Source of the DNA: JAVBSX01 sp031549565
Lineage (GTDB): Bacteria > Planctomycetota > Planctomycetia > Pirellulales > Thermoguttaceae
DNA length: 64,000 nucleotides
NCBI GenBank assembly: GCA_031549565.1
Contig: JAVBPO010000025.1
Location: forward strand, 5,455-69,454
Direction of reading: 5' to 3'
The position numbers and the translations under genes were made by a program. Of the stretch, positions 25,479-33,555 are shown in pieces (within the stretch, counting starts at the first letter, position 1; every line of letters starts with the position of its first letter). The notes under the pieces are model-generated. The model was not told where the DNA came from and ran no database searches. It worked only from the letters and a program-made list of their open reading frames with translations.

Positions 25479-25545
25479 CCCCCCCCCTTTCCGCAACTAT
25501 TTTTTGTGGGGGGGATTCGTTTTTCGTCGAGTGCCGTGATATAAT
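25479..25545 (+). promoter_or_regulatory. Poly-C/poly-G hairpin and candidate -10 before the HPt gene
   Basis: Eight C (25479-25486) and seven G (25508-25514) can pair with a 21-nt loop. A perfect TATAAT follows at 25540-25545, about 90 nt before the HPt start. The -35 is weak (TTCGTT, 18 bp upstream). The homopolymer tracts could vary in length by slippage. Confidence 0.45.
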
Positions 25546-25633
25546 CCCCGCTGTATGTTCGTTGGAATTCAGGGAAAATACGGAGTTCCCGGCTAGTCCA
25601 TTTTCGAGATCATAAGAAAGCGAGGGTAGAATC

Positions 25634-26002
25634 TTGGCAGAGAATCTTAGCGGGTCCAATGCTCCCATGGATGCGTCCGTTCTTTTGTCGCAGGTCGGCG
25701 GTAGTGCCGAAACGGCCGTTCTGGTTTTGGAGGAATTTATTAGCCAAACTCCGCTGGACATTCAAAACATCGAAAAGCTTCTTCAAGCCGGAGATCTTGG
25801 CGCGGCCGGTAAAGTCGCTCACAGTTTGAAAGGTTCATCCGGCGTTTTCGGTGCGCACCAACTTCGTCAAATCGCCGCCGATCTGGAAATGGCGTGCCGA
25901 GCCAATGAAACCGCTCAATCCGCGGAACTCTTCGCCCAACTGAAACCGGAAGCCAAACGCTGCCTCGATTTCATCCCGCTGTTGAAGGAAAGTTTGAAAT
26001 AA
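25634..26002 (+). CDS. Histidine phosphotransfer (HPt) domain protein
   Basis: This single-domain, 122-residue HPt protein relays a phosphoryl group between a response-regulator receiver and another kinase or regulator in a phosphorelay. The phospho-acceptor His63 is in VAHSLKGSSGVFGA, the classic HPt motif, followed by the second helix with LRQIAADLEMACR. The start is TTG at 25634 with GAGGG seven nt upstream; an internal ATG (codon 12) would shorten the first helix. No histidine kinase or receiver gene is beside it, so partners are unknown. Confidence 0.88.
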   Translation: MAENLSGSNAPMDASVLLSQVGGSAETAVLVLEEFISQTPLDIQNIEKLLQAGDLGAAGKVAHSLKGSSGVFGAHQLRQIAADLEMACRANETAQSAELFAQLKPEAKRCLDFIPLLKESLK

Positions 26003-26009
26003 TATATGA

Positions 26010-26100
26010 GAGGACAGATGACAGAGGACAGATGACAGGTTTTTTTGTCACGGTCCAATGTATTTCCATTTCTATCCTCTATCCTCTATCCTCTGTCCCA
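26010..26100. repeat. Heptamer tandem array 2 with inverted half
   Basis: Alternating GAGGACA and GATGACA units (26010-26039) are followed, after a 31-nt spacer, by CTATCCT units ending in CTGTCCC (26072-26100), which are broadly complementary. The array stops 3 nt before the ATG of the PfkB kinase gene. Confidence 0.9.
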
Positions 26101-26103
26101 CGA

Positions 26104-27006
26104 ATGTCCCTTTTAATCGTTGGATCGGTCGCTTTAGACAATATTCTTACCCCCGTGGATCGTCGGGACAATGTTCTCGGCGGAGCGGGGACGTTTTTTT
26201 CATACGCCGCGAGTTTTTTTACGTCGGTCCAACTTTCCGGCGTGGTCGGCGACGATTTTCCGACGGAGCACCTGAAAATGCTCCAGGATCGCAACGTCGA
26301 TATCAGCGGCGTCGAAATCCGCAAGGGGGAAAAAACATTCCGCTGGACCGGACGATACTTGGAAAACATGAACGATCGGGAGACGATCGAAACGCAGATG
26401 AACGTCCTCGGGCAGGAACCGCCGAAACTGCCGGACGCTTATACCCGGGCCCAGTACGTTTTTCTCGGCAACGCTCCGCCGAGCGTCCAGATGAAAACGC
26501 TCGACCAGATCCAAGGGGCCGATCTTGTCGCCGCGGATACGATGAATCTTTGGATCGACATCGAACGAGGACCGCTCCTGGAACTGATGCAACGGATCGA
26601 CGGACTCGTCCTGAACGATTCCGAAGCGAGAATGTTGACCGGCGAGCTGAACGTGATTACCGCGGCACGTAAAATTCTCGAAATGGGGCCGCGTTTCGTC
26701 GTCGTCAAAAAGGGGGAGCACGGCTCGATGTTCCTCAGCGAACACGAAATCTATCTGATTCCCGCCTTCCCGACGGAAACGGTCGTCGATCCGACCGGGG
26801 CCGGAGATTCGTTCGCCGGCGGCATGATGGGCTACCTCGCTTCACATGGCACCACGGACGCCGAAGCGATCAAAATGGGAATCGTTTACGGAACCCTGAT
26901 CGCCAGCGCGACCGTCGGCGGTTTCGGCTTGGATCGCCTCCAAGAACTGACGAAAGACCGTCTCGATGAAAAATTGAACCAATTTCGACAAATGGTCTCG
27001 TTTTGA
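26104..27006 (+). CDS. PfkB-family sugar or nucleoside kinase
   Basis: The 300-residue ribokinase-fold kinase starts LLIVGSVALDNI and keeps the GGAGTFFSYAA substrate loop near residue 25. The C-terminal PfkB signature is DPTGAGDSFAGG (from about residue 229), with catalytic Asp at about 235. Sugars (ribose, fructose) or nucleosides are typical substrates; the sequence alone does not decide. The ATG at 26104 gives the normal N-terminus, while the open frame further upstream is translated heptamer repeat. The DUF1080 gene follows after 24 nt on the same strand. Confidence 0.9.
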   Translation: MSLLIVGSVALDNILTPVDRRDNVLGGAGTFFSYAASFFTSVQLSGVVGDDFPTEHLKMLQDRNVDISGVEIRKGEKTFRWTGRYLENMNDRETIETQMNVLGQEPPKLPDAYTRAQYVFLGNAPPSVQMKTLDQIQGADLVAADTMNLWIDIERGPLLELMQRIDGLVLNDSEARMLTGELNVITAARKILEMGPRFVVVKKGEHGSMFLSEHEIYLIPAFPTETVVDPTGAGDSFAGGMMGYLASHGTTDAEAIKMGIVYGTLIASATVGGFGLDRLQELTKDRLDEKLNQFRQMVSF

Positions 27007-27030
27007 GACCGGCCCCATCCCTCGACTCTC

Positions 27031-27810
27031 ATGAAGACTATCGCCCCGCTCTCGCTTGTCGTTTTCGCACTCTTTTGCGTTTCAAGTCTTTTTGCCGCGG
27101 AGGATGCTCCCGGGTATACTGATACGCCGCTCATCCCCGGCTCGAAATGGAAGGTTCACGACCAAGCCCGGCCGCAGCCGCCGAAAGTCGCGCCCGGAAC
27201 CGGCGATCTCGGACAAACGCCGCCGTCGGACGCCGTCGTGCTCTTCGACGGGACCAATCTCGACTGCTGGAAAGGGGACGACGCGAAAAAACGCAGCGGC
27301 ATCAAAGACGGGGCGTTCGATATTCTCGCGACGGATCAGCTCACGACGGTCGGCGATTTCGGTGATTGCCAGCTCCACGTCGAATGGAAAACGCCGACGG
27401 AACCCCAAGACCGTATGAACTGGGGAAACAGCGGCGTTTTGATCTTCGGCTGTATCGAAATTCAGGTCATCGAATCGCACCACAGTTTCATTTACGCCGA
27501 CGGAAACGCCGGCGCGCTTTACGGACAATATCCGCCGCTGGTCAATCCGGCCCGCAAACCCGGCGAATGGCAGAGCTTCGACATCGCTTTCACCGCTCCG
27601 AAAATCGAGAACGGCAAGCAAGTTCAACCGGCGTATGTGACCGTTTTCTACAACGGCGTTCTCGTGCAAAACCACCGCGAAGTTCTCGGCAAAGTCGCTC
27701 ACCGCGACGTTCCGGCTCCGATGGATATTGAAAAAGGCCCGATCGTCCTGCAACAGCACGGCTCAGCGGTTCAATATCGCAACATCTGGATCAGACCGAT
27801 TGATAAGTGA
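27031..27810 (+). CDS. Secreted DUF1080 (3-keto-disaccharide hydrolase-like) protein
   Basis: The 259-residue protein has a signal peptide (MKTIAPLSLVVFALFCVSSLFA) and the concanavalin-like DUF1080 domain. Visible motifs are VVLFDGTNLDCWKG, LHVEWKTP, NWGNSGVLIFGCIEIQVIES and a closing IVLQQHGSAVQYRNIWIRPI. Members of this family include 3-keto-glycoside hydrolases and many uncharacterised planctomycete secreted proteins. It follows the PfkB gene closely and may share its transcript. Confidence 0.88.
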   Translation: MKTIAPLSLVVFALFCVSSLFAAEDAPGYTDTPLIPGSKWKVHDQARPQPPKVAPGTGDLGQTPPSDAVVLFDGTNLDCWKGDDAKKRSGIKDGAFDILATDQLTTVGDFGDCQLHVEWKTPTEPQDRMNWGNSGVLIFGCIEIQVIESHHSFIYADGNAGALYGQYPPLVNPARKPGEWQSFDIAFTAPKIENGKQVQPAYVTVFYNGVLVQNHREVLGKVAHRDVPAPMDIEKGPIVLQQHGSAVQYRNIWIRPIDK

Positions 27811-27818
27811 GGTCCTTA

Positions 27819-28934
27819 TCACCTCATCACCGGGATCGTTTCGCGGTACTTGGCTAAGGTTCGGTTGCCGTGGGCGAGGAAATCGAGAATCCAACACGTG
27901 GTGAAAAGCGCATCGTTGTTTCCGCAAAGAGCCCGGAAATAATGGTGTCCCGTCGAATCGGCGCCGAAGATCGCGGAACTGACTGACATGGCTCGACGAA
28001 ATCCCGCGTCGCCGCCGGACACTTCCTGCGTTGCAGCGCCGAATCGGACGGCCGATTGGAGAATCGCCGGCGGACACAGGGAATCGTGCAGGAACACTTC
28101 GCCTTGAAGCGACAGACCGAACGATTGAATGAGCAGCCAATTCAACTCGGCGGGGTCGTAAGGAATCCCATACCCGTCGACCACGGAGAGCTGTCCGCCG
28201 TCTTTTCCCAAAATAAAGCCGAGATGTGCCCGCGTTCGGTCAACCTCCTCGGCAATCGTTTGGGTCGGCTCTTCGTCGTTGCCGAGTTCGGTAAAGACCA
28301 GCTTGGGAAAGACCGCCTGCAAATACCTTCGCGCCCGCCCAGACCAAGGGCCGCCGCAGGTGTCGAGAACAACTTGGGCTTTCATGCCGGGCGAATCGAA
28401 CCAAGTATCCTGAAGCCAAGCGACGTAATCATAAGTCACGTCCAGCGAACGCATTTCCGGGGCGCCGTTCACGGCTTTTTCCTCTCCGTTTTCGACCGTC
28501 TTTTTCAGGACATCGACCTGTTCGGCGTCTGGGACGGTTTCACCGATCAACCATTTCAGCGTAAACGGCGAGCCGTTGCCGTTCGGGACGCAAATCGCCG
28601 CACAGCCGTCGGCATGAGTTCGCCTCGCGGCGTAGTAGACCATCGGGGTCGGCAATGAGCCGAGGTTGACGACCGACATGCCGGAAGAACGGAGTCCGTC
28701 AACGAATTTCGGAAAGGGATCAGGGAAGACAGTTGGTGAATCGCAGGAAACGAGAAACTTCCCCCCATTACGTACCAGACCGCCTAGAGCAAACCCAAGC
28801 CGACGAAACGTTTCCGCCGTCAATGGGGAATCAGCATTCCCATGGATTCCGTTTTCATCAAAGCTGCTGTACACCTCCAAGAGAAACTCCTCGCCCGGCA
28901 ATGGAATTGTCGTAAACAGAACGGCGCCCCTCAC
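27819..28934 (-). CDS. Degenerate alpha-D-phosphohexomutase-like protein
   Basis: The 371-residue protein keeps the shape of phosphomannomutase/phosphoglucomutase (domains I-III). Domain I has LTAETFRRLGFALGGLV and then LGSLPTPMVYYAARR. The active sites are altered. The phosphoserine loop TASHNP is CVPNGNG (115-121), with no Ser in the catalytic position. The metal loop DGDxDR is LGKDGGQLS (242-250). The sugar loop GEMSGH is GADSTGH (324-330). A C-terminal domain IV seems absent. It is likely a non-catalytic or altered-function relative. The start is GTG at 28934; no better one is seen. It is convergent with the DUF1080 gene, 8 nt apart. Confidence 0.75.
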   Translation of the reverse strand: MRGAVLFTTIPLPGEEFLLEVYSSFDENGIHGNADSPLTAETFRRLGFALGGLVRNGGKFLVSCDSPTVFPDPFPKFVDGLRSSGMSVVNLGSLPTPMVYYAARRTHADGCAAICVPNGNGSPFTLKWLIGETVPDAEQVDVLKKTVENGEEKAVNGAPEMRSLDVTYDYVAWLQDTWFDSPGMKAQVVLDTCGGPWSGRARRYLQAVFPKLVFTELGNDEEPTQTIAEEVDRTRAHLGFILGKDGGQLSVVDGYGIPYDPAELNWLLIQSFGLSLQGEVFLHDSLCPPAILQSAVRFGAATQEVSGGDAGFRRAMSVSSAIFGADSTGHHYFRALCGNNDALFTTCWILDFLAHGNRTLAKYRETIPVMR

Positions 28935-29010
28935 AATTCAATTATAGGGCGTATACTGTTCCGGACTAGAGGAGGAGTTCTGCCTTTCTACGCCGTGAAG
29001 TGTTTCGAAA

Positions 29011-29137
29011 CCTGGGACCGCAGGCTTCCAGCCTGCCAGTGGACGGTTGGGCACCGTTTGCAGGGCGTCTGACCGTTTCGTATCGCAGGCTGGAAGCCCG
29101 CTGACCCAGGTGCAGGCAAGATGCCTGCGGTCCCAGG
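29011..29137. repeat. Dispersed palindromic element, family A copy 1
   Basis: The ends are perfect 15-bp inverted repeats (CCTGGGACCGCAGGC and its complement). The interior has further inverted GGCTTCCAGCC/GGCTGGAAGCC arms. Copies also lie at 60683-60772 and 63858-63975. Confidence 0.92.
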
Positions 29138-29275
29138 AAACGGCGTTGCGAGGCAACGGTTCCAGTTTCCCCCCCGATCTGTCTCCCTTTTCTAAAACTC
29201 ATATTCGTTTATTCTCGTGTTCTGTTTGATTGTGTCGAAACCGCATCAACCCGAGCCGCTAACGGGGAAGTCCCC

Positions 29276-31432
29276 ATGAACAAGGTACTCAAGCCGCAAT
29301 CCAATTTTGTCAATCGTGAAATCAGTTGGTTGAATTTCAACGAGCGAGTGCTGGCCGAAGCGACCGATCCGACAGTGCCGTTGATCGAACGGCTGATTTT
29401 TCTCGGGATATTCTCGAACAATCTCGACGAATTCTACCGGGTCCGCGTCGCAACGTTGAGCCGAATGATTTCATTGAACCGGACCTTGGGGGAAAAGGAC
29501 GAACTTCGCAACACGAAAAAAATTCTCCTCAAAGTCAATCGGAAAGTCAAAAAGCTGAACAAGGATTTCGACGCGATTTACGAGGATCTGCGTGCGGAAT
29601 TGGCCCGGGAAAACATCCTGATCGTCGACGAAACCGCGATGGATGAAACTCAAGGGAAATTCGTTCGGGAATATTTTCAGGAACATATCCGCCCGCACCT
29701 GTTCCCGATTATGCTCGACCGGCTGCGCAACCAAACGAACCTGCACGACCAATCGGTGTATCTCGTCGCGGAATTGAAAAGCGACGATCCGAATATCGCC
29801 GACGGGCACGCCCTGATCGAACTTCCCGTCGGGAAGGTGTCACGGTTCGTCGTACTCCCCAAAACACCGGAGGGAAAAACGTTCGTCATTCTCTTGGACG
29901 ACGTCGTCCGCTTTTGCCTGTCGAACGTCTTCGGCGTGTTCGGGTATCACAAGTTCGCCGCCTACACGATCAAATTCACCCGGGACTCCGAGTTGAGTCT
30001 CGACAACGACGTATCCCGGTCCTACCTGGAAATCGTGAGCGAGAGCTTGAAAAATCGCAAGTACGGAAAAACGGTCCGATTTCTTTACGATGAAAAAATC
30101 CCGGCGAATCTGCTCAAAAAAGTGTGCATGATTTTCGGTCTGAAAAAGCGAGACACGCTCATCAAAGGGGGGAAATACCACAATTTCAAGGACTTCATCA
30201 AATTTCCGAAACAGATCGGCGGTAAGAAGCTGGTCTATCCGGAACACCATCCGCACCCGGTCGGGGAGTTGACGCCGGGCGTTCCGATTCTCGATTCGAT
30301 CCGCAAGCGGGACGTGATGCTCTGTTATCCGTACCATTCGTTCCAGACCGTGATCGACCTGCTTCGGGAAGCCTCGATCGATCCGGCGGTCCGGGTGATC
30401 AAGACGACGATCTACCGGCTGGCCCCGGAATCGAACGTCGTCGAAGCCCTGATCAACGCCGCTCGCAACGGAAAGGAAGTGATCGTTTACGTCGAACTCG
30501 AAGCCCGATTCGACGAGGAAGCCAACATCCGCTGGGTCGACCGGATGCAGGAGGAAGGCGTCATGGTCATCCCGAGCATCCGCGGGTACAAGGTTCACGC
30601 CAAACTGATCCTGATCCGCCGTAAAGAAAGTGGAAACAACGCTTATTATGCCGCGATCGGGACCGGGAATCTTAACGAAAGCACGACGAGAATTTATTCG
30701 GACATCCACCTGTTGACCGCCGATACGAAAATCACGAAGGACGTCAATCGCATTTTCCACCTCCTGGCCGACGAACGGATGTTCCACCCGGCGTTTGACG
30801 CCTTGATCGTTTCGCCGTATCGGACCCGGGATTTTTTTCTCGAGCGGATCGACGCGGAAATCGAGAACGCGAAAATCGGATTACCGGCCTGGGTGACCGT
30901 GAAAATCAACAACCTGACCGACCCGGTTCTCGCCGCGAAACTTCTCGAAGCGGCGGCCGCCGGCGTCAAAATCGAACTGATCATTCGCGGTATCTGCATC
31001 CTTTCGCCGCGAATCATGCAGCAGTACGAAAACCTGCGAATGGTGCGGATCGTCGACCGGTTCCTGGAGCATGCGAGGATTTTCGCGTTTTGTTCCGGCG
31101 GGACACCGCGATATTTTATCGGCTCGGCGGACTGGATGGAGCGGAATCTCGACAGCCGGATCGAAGCGTCTGTCGAGATTCAAGACGAAAAAATCAAAAA
31201 GGATCTCGCGGAAATCCTCAGACTCCAATCGGCCGACAACGTCAAGAGTCGCCTGATCGGCGGCGTCCACGCCGACACGGAATTCCATGTCGGCAAACGG
31301 ACCGCGAAAATCGTTTCACAAACTGAAACACAGAAATACTTCGGACAACCGCCGATCGTGTCCTCGGTTAGCGCCGGGGCTTGCCCCGCGCTTGTGGGGA
31401 AAAAGACGGAGGAAATAAGAAATAAGAAATAA
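29276..31432 (+). CDS. ppk1: Polyphosphate kinase 1
   Basis: PPK1 reversibly makes polyphosphate from ATP at the membrane. The product is 718 residues. The N-terminal domain begins NREISWLNFNERVLAEA, then FLGIFSNNLDEFYRVRVA. The catalytic half has His441 in YKVHAKLILIRR, the residue that is phosphorylated, and His599 in FLEHARIFAF; the acceptor-site FIGSADWMERNLDSR is present. After the normal end, around IVSQTETQKYFGQPP, a tail of about 23 residues is encoded by a repeat (31367-31390) and by a heptamer array, as in miaB. The ATG has no strong ribosome-binding site but is the homologous start. Confidence 0.95.
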   Translation: MNKVLKPQSNFVNREISWLNFNERVLAEATDPTVPLIERLIFLGIFSNNLDEFYRVRVATLSRMISLNRTLGEKDELRNTKKILLKVNRKVKKLNKDFDAIYEDLRAELARENILIVDETAMDETQGKFVREYFQEHIRPHLFPIMLDRLRNQTNLHDQSVYLVAELKSDDPNIADGHALIELPVGKVSRFVVLPKTPEGKTFVILLDDVVRFCLSNVFGVFGYHKFAAYTIKFTRDSELSLDNDVSRSYLEIVSESLKNRKYGKTVRFLYDEKIPANLLKKVCMIFGLKKRDTLIKGGKYHNFKDFIKFPKQIGGKKLVYPEHHPHPVGELTPGVPILDSIRKRDVMLCYPYHSFQTVIDLLREASIDPAVRVIKTTIYRLAPESNVVEALINAARNGKEVIVYVELEARFDEEANIRWVDRMQEEGVMVIPSIRGYKVHAKLILIRRKESGNNAYYAAIGTGNLNESTTRIYSDIHLLTADTKITKDVNRIFHLLADERMFHPAFDALIVSPYRTRDFFLERIDAEIENAKIGLPAWVTVKINNLTDPVLAAKLLEAAAAGVKIELIIRGICILSPRIMQQYENLRMVRIVDRFLEHARIFAFCSGGTPRYFIGSADWMERNLDSRIEASVEIQDEKIKKDLAEILRLQSADNVKSRLIGGVHADTEFHVGKRTAKIVSQTETQKYFGQPPIVSSVSAGACPALVGKKTEEIRNKK
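31367..31390. repeat. Short GC palindrome, family D
   Basis: GTTAGCGCCGGGGCTTGCCC plus CGCG forms a small palindrome around GGGGCTTGCCCC. Copies: 17077-17100 (inverted) and 43557-43580. The related string GCCGCTAACGGG also occurs before the ppk1 and exbD starts. Confidence 0.75.
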
Positions 31433-31438
31433 GAAATT
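31412..31438. repeat. Heptamer tandem array 3
   Basis: Three copies of GAAATAA and a partial fourth. The ppk1 stop codon (31430-31432) is supplied by the array. Confidence 0.9.
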
Positions 31439-31782
31439 TCGTAGCAGTTCACGACATTTCGACACCAAAAAAGCATGGCGGACGCTGGCGACGTGTCGTC
31501 GAAAGCGACGATCACCTTGACGCGAGAGGCGGAAGCAGGCTCGGCGGAGAAAGACCGTGAAGAAAACCGAAGATCGCATCACGCAAAAATGTCGTCGCAT
31601 TCAAGCCGCGACGACGGCACGTCGCCACCGTCGTCCAAAATCTCTGGTACCATTCGTTGCAGCCCTCGCTTCGAACGCCTTGTGTCACCATCCGATCCCT
31701 CACCAACGTCCGAATCAAACTCGAGTCGCTTTATCCCAAGTTTGTATATTAACAAGGCAGTAGATCCAAAAGTGAGAACCGC
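31439..31782. other. Gene-free stretch before the second blaI
   Basis: About 340 nt without a credible gene, repeat or RNA. Short open frames on both strands have no recognisable domain. The end of the stretch runs into the blaI promoter. Confidence 0.4.
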
Positions 31783-31811
31783 TTGACAAGAAGACGACAA
31801 TGTCTTACAAT
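31783..31811 (+). promoter_or_regulatory. Sigma70 promoter of the second blaI
   Basis: TTGACA (31783-31788) and TACAAT (31806-31811) are separated by 17 bp, a near-consensus promoter. The start codon is 41 nt downstream of the -10. Confidence 0.85.
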
Positions 31812-31827
31812 TCTTCAAGACAATGTC
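31796..31827. promoter_or_regulatory. Paired operator sites of the second BlaI
   Basis: Two identical palindromes GACAATGTC (31796-31804 and 31819-31827) lie 23 bp apart, one inside the promoter spacer and one just past the -10. They differ in sequence from the operator of the first BlaI. Confidence 0.7.
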
Positions 31828-31851
31828 GTATCCCTTGTACTTTTTGAAAAA

Positions 31852-32232
31852 ATGGCATCTTCCACGAATCTGCAAAAACTTTCGCCCGGCGAGGCGGAAA
31901 TCCTGGAAATCTTTTGGCAACATGAACCGCTCACCCTTGCGCGGCTGCATGAAATTTACACGGACGGAACCGGCAAGCCGACGCAGCAGACGATCCAGAC
32001 GCGATTGAATCGGATGGTCGCCAAAGGGCTCTTGGTTCGTAGTGACGATTTTCCTGCCGTATACCGTAGCGAAGTTTCTCGGGAAAAAACTCAGGGCAAA
32101 TTCATCGACCTGCTCGAAAACCTCGCCGACCGCTATTTCGCCCCGCTGATCCTTCGACTCGCTGAAAAACGTTCGCTCACACCGGAAGAAATCGACGCGA
32201 TGAAATCCACGTTACGGAAGAATAAAGAATAG
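31852..32232 (+). CDS. BlaI/CopY-family transcriptional repressor (second copy)
   Basis: The 126-residue winged-helix repressor starts with KLSPGEAEILEIFWQHEPLT and has the recognition region QQTIQTRLNRMVAKGLLVRS. The C-terminal dimerisation helices contain FIDLLENLADRYF. Upstream frames to 31783 are leader with the promoter. It probably represses its own transcription through the two GACAATGTC sites. The BlaR1-like gene behind it is broken, so induction by that route may be lost. Confidence 0.92.
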   Translation: MASSTNLQKLSPGEAEILEIFWQHEPLTLARLHEIYTDGTGKPTQQTIQTRLNRMVAKGLLVRSDDFPAVYRSEVSREKTQGKFIDLLENLADRYFAPLILRLAEKRSLTPEEIDAMKSTLRKNKE

Positions 32233-32238
32233 GCTCCA

Positions 32239-33511
32239 ATGCTCAACACATTACTCCATCATGCGGCCTATGCGTCCCTGTTTTTGGGGATCGGGGCGAT
32301 TGTCGTTTACGTTTTGCTTCGCGTCATGCGGGTTCGGTCCGCTGCGTTTTCGCGGGGCGCTTGGGGGACGCTTTTGGCCGCGTCGCTCTTTTGCGGGACT
32401 GTGCCTGTGAGGGTGCCGGTTTATGAGACGCAAATTGTCGTGGAGGAGAGTCCGAAATTAAATAAGGTTTTGCCGGATCGCAGCCCGGACATTGCGCTGC
32501 GCTCCATGCCCGGCTCTTTGGAGGTGCTAGAAAATAGTGCGACGGAAAACTTGTTCGTCGAGAATCCAAGTGTGAAAGACGAAATCGTTGTTGAGAAAAT
32601 CGCTAAAAAAATCAACTGGTCGGTTCTGCCGGTTCTCGTTTGGGGATGTGGATTTCTCGCGTTGATCATTCGCCGCGGGATTTCACATCTGCTGCTCCTT
32701 CGCGTCTATTCCCGAACGAAAACGCCGGACGCGGAATGACCCGCCGATGTTCATTAATGCGCCTCGAGAAGACGGCGAGCCGGATTTTGGGTTCACGTAC
32801 TTCGAGGAGCCGGACGCCCAAGGCAATCTATCTTGGGACCGCGTCGTTCCGAACGGGCGATGTGAATTTCTTTACACGAATTTTTTAGCGTCGGCGGCTC
32901 CGTATGTCGTGGATTACCGCTATTTCAAGCGGGAATTGAAGTTGACGCCGGGTGCCGACTTGAAACTGACGTTCGGCGGCGGGTCGGCGACTCTGGAGGG
33001 AAAAGTCGCGATCCCGAAAGGTTCTGAAGAGACGTACCTCTGGAGTAGTGCGACGGCCCGACTGGTCGGGGACATCGAAGCGGAACTCGGCCCGCGACCG
33101 AAACAACCGATCGTGCCCGGCGTGAACGATTCCTGGAAATATTTTGAAGTGCGAGATGTGCAAGGCGAAGAACGTCGCATTGTTCACTCGGATGAGAAGC
33201 TGAAGGAATACGAAAAACTGTACGAAGCCTGGGTGAAAACCGATGCGGGAAAAGCCGCGACGAAACCGTACACGGAATACTTCGAGAAAGCGAAAAAGAT
33301 CGCGGACCGGGAATACCAGGTCCCGGTCGGCAAAGACGGAGCGGTTCAATTCACGGGCGTCGAACCGGGCAAGTACAAGCTGACGGTCCGCGTCCCCCGA
33401 ATCCACGGCGATTGGCCGTGGAAACTCGACGCCAGCTCCCCCGTCCCGGTCACAGCCCCGGGCCAAGGCGTCGTGATCCCATTCGAAAACCCGACGGAAA
33501 CGAATCGATAA
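32239..33511 (+). pseudogene. BlaR1-like gene with the M56 peptidase core deleted
   Basis: Two out-of-frame pieces lie directly behind blaI. The first (32239-32739, 166 codons) has membrane segments at about 10-28, 42-56 and 128-145, as at the N-terminus of M56 sensor peptidases, and then stops. The second (32747-33511, 254 codons; the frame is open a little further upstream) is a secreted-type regulatory region with a carboxypeptidase-regulatory-like end (VQFTGVEPGKYKLTVRVP). The HExxH catalytic core that should lie between them is missing. An internal deletion with a frameshift near 32720-32745 explains this best. Alternatively they are two small genes, a membrane protein and an intracellular fragment, but the second lacks a signal peptide. 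Confidence 0.65.
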
Positions 33512-33555
33512 CCAAGGGGGAGGTGAAAGTTGATAAGTGAGAGTACAATCAATGG

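Noticed and set aside
28935..29275. Small open frames on both strands in the gap before ppk1
   Set aside because: They are translations of repeat family A and lack ribosome-binding sites.
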